From the NCBI GenBank assembly GCA_009741485.1, contig CM019218.1, forward strand, positions 42,764,681 to 42,828,680: DNA of 64,000 nt. The letters are read 5' to 3'. Source of the DNA: Malurus cyaneus samueli (taxonomy: Eukaryota > Chordata > Aves > Passeriformes > Maluridae). The notes below the pieces were generated by a model. The model saw nothing but the letters and a program-made list of their open reading frames with translations. It searched no databases and was not told the origin of the DNA. Each line of letters begins with the position of its first letter. Positions within the stretch are counted from its first letter, which is position 1. Below, in pieces: positions 13,801 through 25,400 of the stretch. Made by a program: the position numbers and the translations under genes.

Positions 13801-16800
13801 CATTAGCAGATAAGTTCTTACTTGACCTGGAGATAGAATGTATGCCAAGATGATGGTACTTTAAAGTAAGCTCTTAATTCATGGCTGGTCCATAATGCTG
13901 GGTATTGGAAATTTAGGATTTCTGGGAGACTAAGTTATTAGGCTTGTTTGACTCACGTCTTCTCGGTAATGTTCAAAATAGTCCTGTGTTTTTTTACTGG
14001 GAAGTCTCTGTGCTTTCACACCTTTTTAAGGGCATCTTTCCTTAAGAATGTCCAAGTAACTGAGAATTTTTGGAGTTACTGCTTGTGGATGTGTCAGTAT
14101 GAAAAAAACCCCAAAAAACAGCAACCAATTAAAAAGACAAACCCCCATATATTCTTCCATTGTACAAAAATTTGGCTTTAAATGTTCAGTAGTACACAGA
14201 ATGAGTCCAAACATGATGCTAATTCCTCATAGAGCTTATTGGAAAATTCGCATTTTTCTAAGTTATCACTTCATTGACCCATTTCCTTAACTACTTTTTT
14301 ACGCCTCAATCTCCAGACAAAACCTGTTGATCCCACAGTGGATGGAGGTGCACAGGTTCAGCAGGTTGTGAACATCGAATGTGTGTCAGACTTCATGGAA
14401 GCTCCAGTCCTGAACATTCAGTTCAGGTAAAACAGAGGATTCAAATGTTAGGAGTTAATTAGATGAAAGATGTTAAATTTGGCAGGGTCCTGAAATATAG
14501 AATAGGGACACACAAAGCTCTTTTGGGTAGACGATTTGAATAATTGATCTAACTAAGCTTTAAGCTGCAAGGATGAATCCACTTGGAACAATGTGATTTA
14601 AAAAACCCTACCAACCCAAACAATCAAGAAGCAGCTACTGTTAAAATGTCTCCATGACTTCTCTTCCTGCTATCTGTGCAAAACAACAGTCTTCCTGTTT
14701 GCTTAAGAAATCTTGACAGGAATATACACAGTAACTTCTCCCTTCTGGAAACCAAGAACATTTCTGCAAATAACTTGGCCTGGAAGTGTATGCAACCAAA
14801 AATAGAATCTTGTTCTGTCCACTCAACATCAGCTCAGCTTTACAAAATCCTTGTTGCTGGGCACATGCTGTTATTCTAGGCTAAACTAGTTTTTATTGGT
14901 ATGTTTTCACAGGGGTATATTTTTGCCCCTTTAGGTACTATCTAGAGGATAAACCTATGCTAAAACTGAGACAACCTGTTTAGAAGTTCTGCCAATTCAT
15001 GTGTCATCTAAGCAGAGAAAATAAATTTATTTAACAGTGTATTGAAACTGTATTTTAGAAATGTCATCTGAAGTTGATGGATTTTAATCATAAACAGTTC
15101 CTCAGTTGCTTGGTTGATTTATGCTGAGACACTGCTGAGGGTGCCACATGCCCTGTGTTCTGTATATTCCTTCTGCAGGTACGGCGGAACATTTCAAAAT
15201 CTTTCAGTAAAATTACCTATCACACTGAATAAATTTTTCCAGCCAACAGAGATGTCTTCTCAAGACTTTTTTCAGCGTTGGAAGCAGCTGAGCAAGTAAG
15301 ACTTTGTACTTGGGCTTTGAGCTCTTGTGGTGGGCAAGGAAAGGTATATTGTAAATATAGCTGGTGCAGTGCCTCATCACATACGCAATCCTGTAAACCA
15401 TGAGCTCTCCCAGTAGAATTAATTATTGGAAATGCTGTTCATAATACACTTGTTTATCTTGCCTTGTCTTGCAGTCCAAAACAAGAAGTACAGAATATCT
15501 TTAAAGCAAAGCACCCAATGGATGCAGAGATCACGAAAGCAAAGGTGAGTGGTAGTGTGGCATTTTTAATTCATACTGTACAGGGTAGTGGCAGATCATG
15601 TATTAAACCCAGCTAGCAACTAAGCACCACACAGCCATTTGCTGTGTCCTGTCCCAACTCCTTTTGCACCCCCAGCCTCCTTGCTCGTGGGGTGAGGGGC
15701 AGAAAAGACCTTGGCTCTGTGGGATCCTTGCTCAGTCATAAATAAAACGTCCCGGTGTTACCAACACGTTTTTAGCAGAAATCCAAAATACAGCCCCATA
15801 TCATCTACTAAGAAGAAAATTAGCTCTCTCCCAGCCAAAATTACCATGTAGTATAAGCAAACTTGGCGCATTTTTGTTTATATGGCTGTTGGATCATCCA
15901 GCAAAGTGTGAATCCATGTTGTGTGATAGATCTCTGGCAGTACTGAGTTGAATGGACAGTTTCTAGCTGTGAATTGAATTAGCAGCAGTAGCAGCTGGAG
16001 ACTTGAGGCTTTTTAAGAAAGCACCAGTCCACTGCATAAAACTGAATTAGAAGATATTTCAAGCCTTAATTTATACTCAAGGTACTAGTTAGAAAAGGAA
16101 ATTTACTTTTTGAAGTACTTGCTGCCTCAGGCAAAACAGAAGCGACTGTGTAAGACAGGAATGGCTGCATCAAAACCAGGGGGGACTGATGTTAAATCTT
16201 ACCTTGCTTCTCATTTGCTTTTGAGAAGAACCTTATTTACAGGGTCATTATCAGGGAGACCCTTCAAAAATTTGTTAGAATGAATTTGTCTTGAACACTT
16301 AAAAATCTGTTTCCTCCTTGTTTTGCTGTTTGGTGCTGTCTGGGTATACTTGGTATTTGTGTCCTCCTCCCCCCACATCTAAATCTCTGGTTTTCTTTCA
16401 TAGATAATTGGCTTTGGATCAGCCCTACTTGAGGAGGTAGATCCCAATCCTGCTAACTTTGTTGGTGCTGGTATCATACACACAAAGACTACTCAGATTG
16501 GATGCTTGCTGCGCCTTGAGCCCAACCTCCAGGCACAGGTATCTGTGTAACTATCTCCAGCTTAGTTCTCATTTGAACTAAATATCTGTGTGTACCTGAA
16601 ACTCCTTGAGATATTTAAAAATCACTACTGCAATAGATGTTTATGACTGCAAACTCAAATAAGAAATTAATTGCAGCAGCTGGTCCTAGCCCAGTTGGAT
16701 AGGAGCTGCTTCTTGAGGGCAATTCTCTTTACTCTTTGAAGAGATCATTGTAATATTCCAGACTGCCTTGTACGCTTTGAACCAGATTAACTCTGCTTCC

Positions 16801-17374
16801 TTTTGCCATTTTAAATGAGTAAAAGAGCAATTTGCTCAAAAAGAAAGCATAAGCAAATGAGTGCAATGTTAAGAATATTTTTACTAAAGGTTTTTTAATA
16901 GAGGTATTATCAAAGTTAATTAAGGATTAAAAATAAGGTTTGGGTGTCACGTCTTCCGTTTCCTGGAGAAGTGGTTGTACAGGGTCTTTAAAATTCTCCA
17001 CAGCATTTGCTTCTCTTCAGCAAAAATTCTGGACTATACTGTTCTGTTAAAGCCAAAAAATACTTTGAATAATAGTAATTCACATCAAGGGTTTGAAGAT
17101 AGGGTTGGTTCAGCCAGTGGTTTGAAAAAGCTGTATTACTTGGTGGCTGGCTGCTTTTGAATGTTTTAATTTGAGGTCTTTTCCCTACCAAAGCTTGCAA
17201 AGCAAGTACGAGGTAACTGTTAGTTTTCACTATTGACTGTGCATTCATTTAATGCCAAACTATGTTTAAAAAGTAATATTTTATGTTTTTTTCCAGATGT
17301 ATAGGCTCACACTACGAACAAGTAAAGAAGCTGTATCTCAGAGATTATGTGAATTGCTGTCAGAACAGTTTTAA
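528..17374 (+). CDS. AP2A2: AP-2 complex subunit alpha-2 (partial, 3' 17 constitutive exons)
   Basis: Alpha-adaptin is one of the two large subunits of the AP-2 adaptor, which links cargo and PI(4,5)P2-rich plasma membrane to clathrin in endocytosis. Exons: 528-629, 1991-2099, 2580-2730, 3145-3313, 4456-4593, 5851-6033, 6366-6463, 6638-6869, 7680-7853, 9743-9906, 12571-12653, 13388-13477, 14303-14426, 15179-15295, 15475-15544, 16404-16538 and 17297-17374. Every junction keeps the frame, giving 738 codons plus a TAA stop. The translation is nearly identical to vertebrate AP2A2, for example [20 protein letters not shown] at the start and LCELLSEQF at the end. The family is about 940 residues long, so about 200 N-terminal residues are missing on the left. 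AP2A1 is the paralog to exclude; the tail-to-tail MUC6 neighbour and the residue choices favour AP2A2. The introns hold no other gene that I can see. Confidence 0.96.
9743..9906 (+). CDS. AP2A2: AP2A2 hinge exon
   Basis: This 164-nt exon begins after TCTTCCTTAG and ends AG/GTAATT, phase 2. It codes for a Ser/Pro/Ala-rich flexible linker: [16 protein letters not shown], then a PPPSSSGS stretch, then [12 protein letters not shown] and DDNFAR. The Leu-rich acidic SLLVDVF segment resembles the short clathrin-binding peptides known in adaptor hinges (inference). The constitutive join is to the ear exon at 12571, giving FARFVCKNN. Confidence 0.92.
11611..11688 (+). CDS. AP2A2: Candidate AP2A2 cassette exon in the hinge (26 codons)
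   Basis: A pyrimidine-rich acceptor tract ends in AACTAG at 11610, and a good donor (AA/GTAAGC) follows 11688. The 78-nt segment sits between two phase-2 junctions. It reads open from the preceding AG: an acidic stretch beginning [18 protein letters not shown] and ending DADELFHK, then directly into FVCKNN. Inclusion would add exactly 26 residues without shifting the frame; skipping gives the usual FARFVCKNN join. The known precedent is AP2A1, whose longer isoform, seen in brain and muscle, carries a hinge insert of about 22 residues. Splicing of this exon cannot be shown from DNA alone. Confidence 0.6.
12571..13477 (+). CDS. AP2A2: AP2A2 ear exons before the AT-AC intron
   Basis: Exons 12571-12653 and 13388-13477 start the appendage (ear) domain that recruits endocytic accessory proteins. 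They read [20 protein letters not shown], then [20 protein letters not shown], then VICSDDLQS. The second exon does not end at a GT. It ends at CAGTCAA, followed by ATATCCTT, a U12 AT-AC donor. Confidence 0.92.
13478..14302 (+). other. AP2A2: U12-type AT-AC intron of AP2A2
   Basis: The intron begins ATATCCTTAA, matching the minor-spliceosome AT-AC donor consensus. It contains TTCCTTAAC at 14283-14291, a full match to the U12 branch-site consensus TTCCTTRAY. It ends AC at 14301-14302, about 12 nt after the branch adenosine. Joining A (13477) to GCCTCAATCTCCAG restores [13 protein letters not shown], which matches the family. A GT-AG reading using the CTCCAG at 14311-14316 would remove the coding residues LNLQ, and no matching GT donor exists. 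Confidence 0.9.
14303..17374 (+). CDS. AP2A2: AP2A2 ear exons after the AT-AC intron, with stop
   Basis: Five exons, 14303-14426, 15179-15295, 15475-15544, 16404-16538 and 17297-17374, finish the beta-sandwich and platform subdomains of the ear. The reading includes [74 protein letters not shown] and [19 protein letters not shown], then TAA at 17372-17374. Phases agree at every junction. There are no internal stops. Confidence 0.95.
15603..15844 (-). mobile_element. Degenerate ERVL-type solo LTR in an AP2A2 intron
   Basis: Read on the minus strand, the segment follows the layout of a common avian ERVL-like LTR: GGCTGGGAGAGAGCTAATTT, then a TAGTAGATGATATGGGGCTG stretch, then GGCTGTGTGGTGCTTAGTTG near the far end. 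It is shorter than a complete LTR, so an internal deletion is likely. CATGTA flanks it on both sides (15597-15602 and 15845-15850), a plausible target duplication. Family recognition is from memory and could be off at subfamily level. Confidence 0.7.
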
Positions 17375-17930
17375 TATTAACCATGTCAGTTTTGGTTTTT
17401 CCACTTATATCACTGTCATCATACTGCAAATAAATGTCTTGTACATCACTGTCTGAGTACTGCAATGTTAACCAATACCAGCTCCCTGCCTTAATAGGAC
17501 TTGACCCTTGTTCGAAATTAAGACTATAAAATGTACAGTACAGGGAAGTGACTTTTTCCATTAAAATGGCTTTTAGTGTGTTACACAAAGGGTGGGAGGG
17601 CTGTCTTTTGCTCCTTTTTTTTTGCAGAGGTCAGGCTTTTAAACTTGTTAAGGGAAATTGTTTTAGTTGTGGCAATCAAGGATTCCAGCTGGAAATAGCT
17701 CAAAAACCTTCTGCTTCAGTACCTTTGAGAGATGATTCCTCTGTTCTGAGCTGAAAGAAACCAATGAAACCAATGTACTGCTGCTCTGGAAGGTTAATTC
17801 CAATGTTAATGTAGAGTCAAAACTTTGTAAAGTTGAACATTGCCACAAGTTGTCTCCTGGATGGGAGGGCAGATTTGAAGATGTGTTTGAATCTGATTAA
17901 AGTGAACATTCATTTTGTGTCGCCAATCTT
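17375..17930 (+). other. AP2A2: AP2A2 3' UTR with candidate poly(A) signals
   Basis: Non-coding sequence follows the stop codon. It holds AATAAA at 17429-17434 and ATTAAA at 17896-17901; the latter is followed by a T/GT-rich stretch suited to cleavage-factor binding. A further AATAAA lies at 18983-18988, so a longer 3' UTR is possible. Which site is used cannot be told from sequence. Confidence 0.6.
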
Positions 17931-20900
17931 TGTATTTGAAAAATTCCACAGGACCAGAGTCTTAAAAGTATCAATCTTGTAATATTTTACATCTTAATGT
18001 TTTCTGATCTTTGGATTGAACACAAAAGCTATTCTTAATCCTTCTGCTTATCTCCATTAATGAGGTGAACTTCTCTGGTAGGGTGTGAGTGAGTATATAC
18101 TTGTTTGTTGTCACTCAGTGAAGTTAAATATTCTGTTCTGTGTTTTTTCTGTTTGCCATCAGACTTCACAAGTAATAGTCCTAATGGTGTGATACAATTA
18201 ACTGCAGGGTGTAGTATTGTATAAAAGGAGTGGGAAAAAATGGACCCTGGAAGGGCTGTAAGGCATGCATCTTAAGTGAAAATGTAATTTTAATCAATAT
18301 TTTTCCCCAGCGTATAATAAGGTTCAAATTCAAGAGGCTGAGTAACTGATATCTAAGCAGTTTCCTTCCTGCCAGTGGTAAAAATGTCCACCTTAGTGTA
18401 GAAAACTTCTATTGAAACTGAAAGTAGAAGACCCAAAAATGTTCAGCTTTTCCAGTGATTTTTACAGCCAAAATTTTGGACCTTGTTTCACATCAGCAAA
18501 CTCCTTGCAGCTCCTCTGCAGAAGTCAGTGGACAGAAATTTGGCTCACACTCCTCAAGCCTTGAGCTGCAACAGAGGCTGCTCAACCAAAGCAGGTGAGG
18601 TGGCCCAGCTGGAAACCCTGGGGTGATGGTCAGCAAGAGTACAGATCATGGTGAACAAAATCAGCTCCTGCTGACAGGAGAAGTGAACCTCAAGTCAGGA
18701 TTTCCTCAAGGTCATTGAAGGGAAGCCTGGGACTGATATGTCGTAACCCATACAGACAAGTGTGCCCAGGAAATGAAGGTGTTGAGTCATGGTGGTGACA
18801 CTGAAAATACATTTAAATGAGGCTGTTGTCATGCTTCCCAATGCTCAGCAGGGGACAGGATTCTCCAGGATTGAGTGTGCCTTGGTTTTTGTCTTCAGTG
18901 CTTTAAGTGATGGAACTGGGAGATTATAACTTGGTTTGGCTGAAGGCTTCTGATAGTACTTGAGTGAAAATGAAAAATGAGGAATAAAGGTTTGGCTGTG
19001 ATCCTTGGATTTTTGGGGGATGTTTTGTTTTTCCAGAAATGGCTGGTAACTATGGATATTAAGGCTGAAAACTGAGCTGAAGGCCTGGTCTTTCTGCAAA
19101 AGTTCTCTTAAACAAATGGCCCCTTTAAGGCCTTTCAAATTCTTCGTACTTAAGACTCTTTAATTATAAATATTGTCATTGAAAATCTTTGCAGGAACTG
19201 CTCAGAGTCATGTTGGGCAGTTGGCAAATACTGATGGAATACCTTTTGTTTTGGCCTCTCGATGCTCTGTGTCTCATTGTTAGTCCTATTATGTTAACCA
19301 TGCTCTTGGCTGGCTGCTGTGTTAAACATCTGATGTGCTGAACTAAAGGGAGTCTTAGCAAAGACAGAGGAGGAGCTTCTCTTTTGTATTTTCCAAATCC
19401 TGTTGTATATCTGTCCCCCTGGAAAACGTGCTCTCATTAAAGGACACCTTGAGACACTGCACTACTTTATTTCACTTTGCTTTGGTTCAAGCTGTGCTAA
19501 AATGTGCATTAAAATGTGGGAAAGATGGGGGGTAAGGGAAAGTGTCTTTTCAGTGGTGACTGTGTTAAGCTTATGACTGTTCACTCTTTGTATTAAATGT
19601 CAGCTCAATGAAGCCATGAGCAGAAAAGTGAACAAATTAAAGACAAATACTTGATTTTTTTTTTGTGAATGATGGTTAACTTACCAGTGATGTATCCTGT
19701 CAAGCAGACAAAGTAATTTCTGCAGTAAACAGTGTTATTGTTTTTAAGTGCAGTATTTTCAGGCATTGACATGTGAAAATAACTGAATAGCAAAACAGGT
19801 AGCATATGTTCATTCTTGACCTACACTCCAGTATGTAACATTTATGGTGATTGTCTTATTTGTATAAAACAAAGTTCTGTCAAATTAAGTGGAGAATTTT
19901 CATATAGAAGACTATATATTAGACTATATTCATCAGAAGAACGTATTAAGATAAATAAATGATTAGAACAGTGATCAAACTGTCCTTTTTTTGTCTGGGG
20001 GCATGAAGGTATAAAAAATATTCTCATTGAATGATTGTTGTGGAATACAATTGCTGTTATTCTTTAATGAGAAGTACTGGTGGGTTCTGTTCACTGGAGT
20101 CTTACGTGATCTACAAGTCTCTGCTCCCCCATTGAGTGAGTTTGATTTTGTTCTTGTTTGGTCATAAGTTACAAATATTCTGATTTAAAAAATTCCCAGA
20201 TGTAAAATCTTTCTCCCTAGAGTGTGAGTAGTACCTGCTGCAGTAAAGGGCTGTAACAGTGGGGTATGGTTGAGGCTAAGCAGTACACACCTGTGCTGCA
20301 GCTGGGGTTAGGGTCACGGTAAAAGAGTATATAACTGCTAAGTAACTTCATTTAAGCTTTCAATGTATGCTTCAGATTCTTCTGTTAGGCTTGGTAAAAG
20401 GGGAGAAAGAGCACTCTGAGCTTCTGTGCAGTCATACAGCTTTTTCTTAAATGACTTGGAAACAAAATAATGATCTAGAGTGGCAGCACGTAGAAATGGC
20501 TTGTGAGTGAACCACTTGTGTCCTGTTAAATGCATGTGGGCTTTGATTTCTTGCAGGGAAATGCAACTTCCTGATTTGTCCCAAAACCGCTATATGTGTG
20601 TGCTGGTTATGTTTCTAGAAATGTCCCACCACACTAAGGGTGCCTCTGGAAACCTCACAATTCACTTTTGGTTCATGTAGTGCCTTGCCTTCCAGACCAG
20701 TCTATGGATGGTGAACACAAGTGCTCCCCTTGAAAGGAAAGGGAACAGGTTAGTTCCCTTCTCCCACTGAAATAGTGGGTTCTTCCACAGGTTCAAACTT
20801 GACTGTTGTAAACCTGATAGACTTTTCAGTTAAAATAATTGATCAAATAACAAGACAAGTTAGCAAATTAAATTCCCTCTGTTTTATTTGAATATTGAAT

Positions 20901-22430
20901 TTCTGTTACTGCACAGTGCATGGGCCAGGTTTTAAGCCTCTGGTAAAATAAACCCCCCTGAGCAACATCGTACAGTCTCTGACATGGTCTTCCCTCCAGA
21001 TCCTACCCTGTGCCCATTCTTTCCTTCCTCTGCACCCCACCCTGCTTCTGATCAGGAATAATTTGTCTGGTAACTCCACTGATAGTCCAGGCAGCTGCTC
21101 AGGCAGCCTGACTGCAAGGCTGTCCTGTCTAATCAGTACAAGAGAACCCAGCAAAGAGCACTCACTGGGGAAGGATTAACGTGTGATCACTGTTTAACAG
21201 CAAAAAATTCTATCTGAGGCCATCAGGTCTGGCTAGTGTGTGCAACTGTCAAAGTTACAAACACAGCCACTAAATGCAATGATTTCTGTAGTGACCCTTT
21301 TCCCAGGGTTGTCTGGGTCTTGGCATGGTAGTTGGAGTTCCTTCTTAAGAAGTTCAAGTGGCCTACAGCAGCCGCATGCTGTGGTGACCGTCATGTTCTC
21401 AACATCCAACCTGTGTGGAAAGAGAGGGAGTTGGCATTTGTTTACAGCATTTTAGGTTCACAGCTTTTCAAGATGAACTTTTTTTTCCCTATGGTGGGAG
21501 GTTTAGAGGAAAGAGCACAGCCCTCATTTAAATGTTCTGTCAACTACAGGACTACAAACAGTGCGGGAACTGGCTCTATTTTAAAGTTCTCATGATGCAG
21601 AAACTCAGATGTACTGAGCTGCTGCCTTCCTTTTTAGAACAGGATGGACTTGATGATCCCTGTGGGTCCTTTCCAATGTTATGACATCATCTGTTAGGCC
21701 TCAGACCTCACTGGAAAGTAATAGAATTTGATTTCCCTGTTCTCTCTTTGCCCTTCTGAGTATTTGTAAAGTAACTATGGATTAAATTTGTTAAAACTAA
21801 ATTTGGACTACTTAGAGTTTTCAAAAGGACTCTTCTGTAGATGCTAAATTGTGTGTGTTCCTTTTGCAGCACATGGAGGAAGGAAAGCCCCTTTGAACAG
21901 TTAGTGCTGGAATCTTAAAGTGGTGGCTGCATGGTATCAGTTCTGGGCTGGGAGGTCTGCTAACAAGGTAGAGGACTTGCACATAATTGCTGAATTCACA
22001 GTAACAGAGCACAGGTAGGTGAAGTGAGAGCTTGAATAGGCAGGTAAGGATTTGAGTCTGTCCTTATAATACTGCAGTTCTTAGGCTGTTGATTCCTGAC
22101 CATGTTCAGCCTCATGCTGGACTTGGTTCTGCCTTTCTCTTCGTCAGTGGAAGCTGTATAGGATACAAGCCAAAACTAAGGCATGGGAACAGAAAAGCTA
22201 AGGGAAAACATATTTTAAAAAATGTCTTCTGAAGAGGAGAAAAGTTTTCTTTGTTTCAGTTAAAACTGGGTTTTAACCACAACTTTCTTAGTGAGTGTGA
22301 CTAACCTTAACTCCAATATTCTTCCTCCAGGCTTAACAGTTTTCAAAATGCTGGGGGACACCTGAATGGCCTTTGAAAGGGACAGCTTTTAGCTTAAGGA
22401 TTCATTTAAACTAGTTCCTGCAAAAGCAAA
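17931..22430. other. Gene-free interval between the 3' ends of AP2A2 and MUC6
   Basis: About 4.5 kb separates the converging genes. I see no exon-like coding, RNA gene or large repeat in it apart from a short CR1 3' fragment at about 21640-21690. Part of it may be AP2A2 3' UTR. Short open frames here lack splice sites, cysteine patterns or family resemblance. Confidence 0.6.
21640..21690 (+). mobile_element. CR1 LINE 3'-end fragment
   Basis: The stretch GGATGGACTTGATGATCCCT followed by GTGGGTCCTTTCCAA matches the well-known end of bird CR1 elements. The body of the element is not recognisable upstream. Confidence 0.65.
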
Positions 22431-22434
22431 ATCT

Positions 22435-22440
22435 TTTATT
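22435..22440 (-). terminator. MUC6: Candidate MUC6 poly(A) signal (distal)
   Basis: AATAAA on the minus strand (TTTATT on plus) lies just downstream of the exon that resembles the second half of the cystine knot. It would end a transcript that uses that exon. Confidence 0.5.
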
Positions 22441-25400
22441 GCTTTTCATTCTTGAACATTGGATTGGATTGGATTGTTGGGAATGTAACTTTTTTTCACA
22501 CCCAATAACTGAGAACTTAAATACTGCTGCACTTGCACTGAAGCCTTGATTTCTTGTCGAATTCTTCTAATGGGCAGCAGAACTGCACAGATTCAGACAG
22601 CACCCTTGTAATTATATGTATACCTGAATTACACTATTAGGACAATGTTACGAGACAACTGAAGTGACGTTACTTACCTTACATGAAATTTCTTATTTTA
22701 CTGTCTTAGCTATTTGAAAACAGATATTTGTAGTCTAAACTGCCTTTTCAATCTTTAAAAAGCAAACAAACAAAACCCCAACTCAAAAACAAAAAAAAAA
22801 AAAAAAAAGCCCTCCAAAGTGCAGAATTGATGTCTGGCTTTTAAAAAAAAAAAAAACAAAACAAAAACTTAAGGAAGTGAGATGATCTTCCTTGATTAGA
22901 TGTAAATCCCTGTGTAATAAATGACTTTATTGTTTCTATTAAATGGTTTATACAGCAACATTCTGTATTGCTGGGTGAATTCTAACCACATTTTCCTCCC
23001 TGAATTATAAAGAAGTAGTTCATAAATATCCCTACTTACAGATGACCAAATAAGAAAAAAATAGCCTTAGTACTCTAGTCTCAGTTATCCTTACTTTGTT
23101 GAAGATGGACATGACCCTTCACATCGGCTCAAAGTGACATTCGTGGAACAGCCTTTGTAAGTTATTTCTTCTTCATATTCAACTTCTCTACAATGCTCTG
23201 TCAAATGTAAAAAGAAAAAAAATTTGCTATAATTCATCATGGTCTTCTTCAGTGACCTTTGTTAGATGCCAAAAACCTCCATATTTGGTTTCATGGAAAA
23301 CCATTCTTACTGCATAAGATTATTAACAACTCACAAGTGAGTAACACAGCAAGACAAAGTTTTAAACTGAGCACTGAAGTTGCAGGAGAGGCTTACCCTG
23401 GAGGGCAACAAAAGAAAAGAACAAAGTTCTTTTCTAAGAAAATTGAAGTTGCTGGAATGACAAATGAGCAAAAAAATCCTGTTAAGAATATAGTGCACAT
23501 TCAATGCAACAAGGAAAAATTAATCATCTAATGAGAACACAAAGATGCAAAGAGGAACAGCCGGTTGGCTTATTCTGGTATAATTATTTCTGGTTCATAG
23601 ACTTCTTTAAAAATTGCTTAATTTACTCATTTTAAGGATGTATTTATTTATAGGCAGCCAGAGGTTTACAACTTGCCTTACTAGGGAGAATGTGTAATGT
23701 TACATGTCAGGTAATGATTATATGTTTCAGGGTTCCATTTTCTCCTGCCTTAAGCACCACACTAAGTACTTTAGGAAGCAGAAAGCTGACTGAAAACACA
23801 AGTTTTCCAAGGCATTGAAAGATAGTGTTTGAAGTTTATATTAAGAAGAAAAAATATGTTAAAAACTATGAAGGCAATACATGCCCTGCTCACACCTGAT
23901 CCTGCACAATAATCTTTTAAGCACAGTCAGGTTCCCTGCTGAAAGAAAGGTTGTAGATATATTGAATATTATTGAAAGGTTGCAGATAATTGAATATTAT
24001 TGCAGGGTAGGCTCAGTTAATGCTGTAGTATAACTTGGGAATTGCCTTACTGGAAAATAAGACAACTATTAATTGGGCAGTAGACTAAGATGTTGTATCT
24101 GTATCTTGTGAACACAGCACTAGGAGCTATGCTTAAGTATTTAACTTCTTTTTCCTGAGCATAAATATATTGTTAATATTGTGCCAGGCTGAAAAAGGAT
24201 CAGATTTACTTAGTTCAGGGCTTGGAAGTGCAGAGAAAGAAGAACTTGCCCACAGCTTTCTGAAGTTCTGACAAAAATGATTGCCTTTAACTCCAAGAAA
24301 CAAACCCAGTACTGCTGTGGTTGAGAAGGTAATGTCCTGAAGCACTTCTCTTAGGAAAAGGATGAGAACAAAATCCAAAGTAGGTCCCCAAAACATAACT
24401 ATACTGGGGAAAATCCTTCTGCTTGTGAGAGTTCCTACTTGGATCCCCATTCTGTGAGGTGAAAATTATGAGGATGAAGGGAGACAGTGTCAAAGGAAGT
24501 GTGTCAATAGAAAGAATCCTGCCTCCTTGGGTCAAACTGTCATTTTTCCCTATGCTCCTGGAGTCAATTTAATGTTCCTTCCTACTAAAAGTGATACCAG
24601 CCTCTTTAGTAGTGCAGCACCTGTGTGACAGCAGGACAAAGGCCAGACACTTTGCATTCAGTTGTTTGCTCTGCAGGGAGGTAATTCTGCCATGCCTGGT
24701 GGCTGAGCTGCCTGACCTGGCCAAGCTGGACCTGCTCACAAGGTTAACAGTGAAAATGCAGATGAAAGGCTCAGCTACAGGTGACTATATCCTGTAATGT
24801 AGATCCTCAAGTGCAACAGTTCCATTTAAAACCAGTAGACAGTGTTGCTTTGTGTGCATTCCTTTACATCAGATGGTGTGGATATTATTATAGAATGGGG
24901 TATTGTTTCAGCCAAAACATGTTAGTTGATTAATTATGCACAGGAGCCAAAAAACATCTCTAAAACAGTATCATGCAGAAGAGAGACCAAAAATGTTCAA
25001 GTGTACTGAGCATATGAGAGCTAACAGGAAGGCTGCAGGGTAATGAAGGAATAGCCTGTCCCAATAAGAGGTTTCTTACACTGCTTTTTAAGATTACAGA
25101 ATAAAGGGTCTGTGGCTCTCCTGAAGTGCATCCTGTCAGACTATAGTTCACACTTCTTAATGCTTAAAATACTGAATAACAGGGAACCTGAAGGTATGAA
25201 ATGAAGATGTCAGGCAACTGCTTTACAAACAATAACTGTAGAAAGGCAAAAAGAAAAGATGGAGCAAATGGGTCCAAACAGTATCATAGCCAAAGGATAT
25301 GTAAAGAAAATATTCTTACACATGAAAATAAAAGGTGCTAAAAGCAAAACCATGATATAGGAAATGACGTGGAGATACATTACCAAGTGGCACTGTTGAT

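Noticed and set aside
18845..19138. Minus-strand open frame of 97 codons in the gene-free interval
   Set aside because: Composition is unremarkable, no domain is seen and no exon signals surround it. Length is within chance.
20906..21154. Minus-strand open frame of 82 codons, checked as a missing MUC6 knot exon
   Set aside because: Cysteine spacing does not fit the cystine knot and it lies beyond both candidate MUC6 poly(A) signals.
24133..24535. Minus-strand open frames of 82 and 105 codons
   Set aside because: They lie in the MUC6 intron, overlap one another in different frames, and lack splice phase, cysteine pattern or PTS composition.
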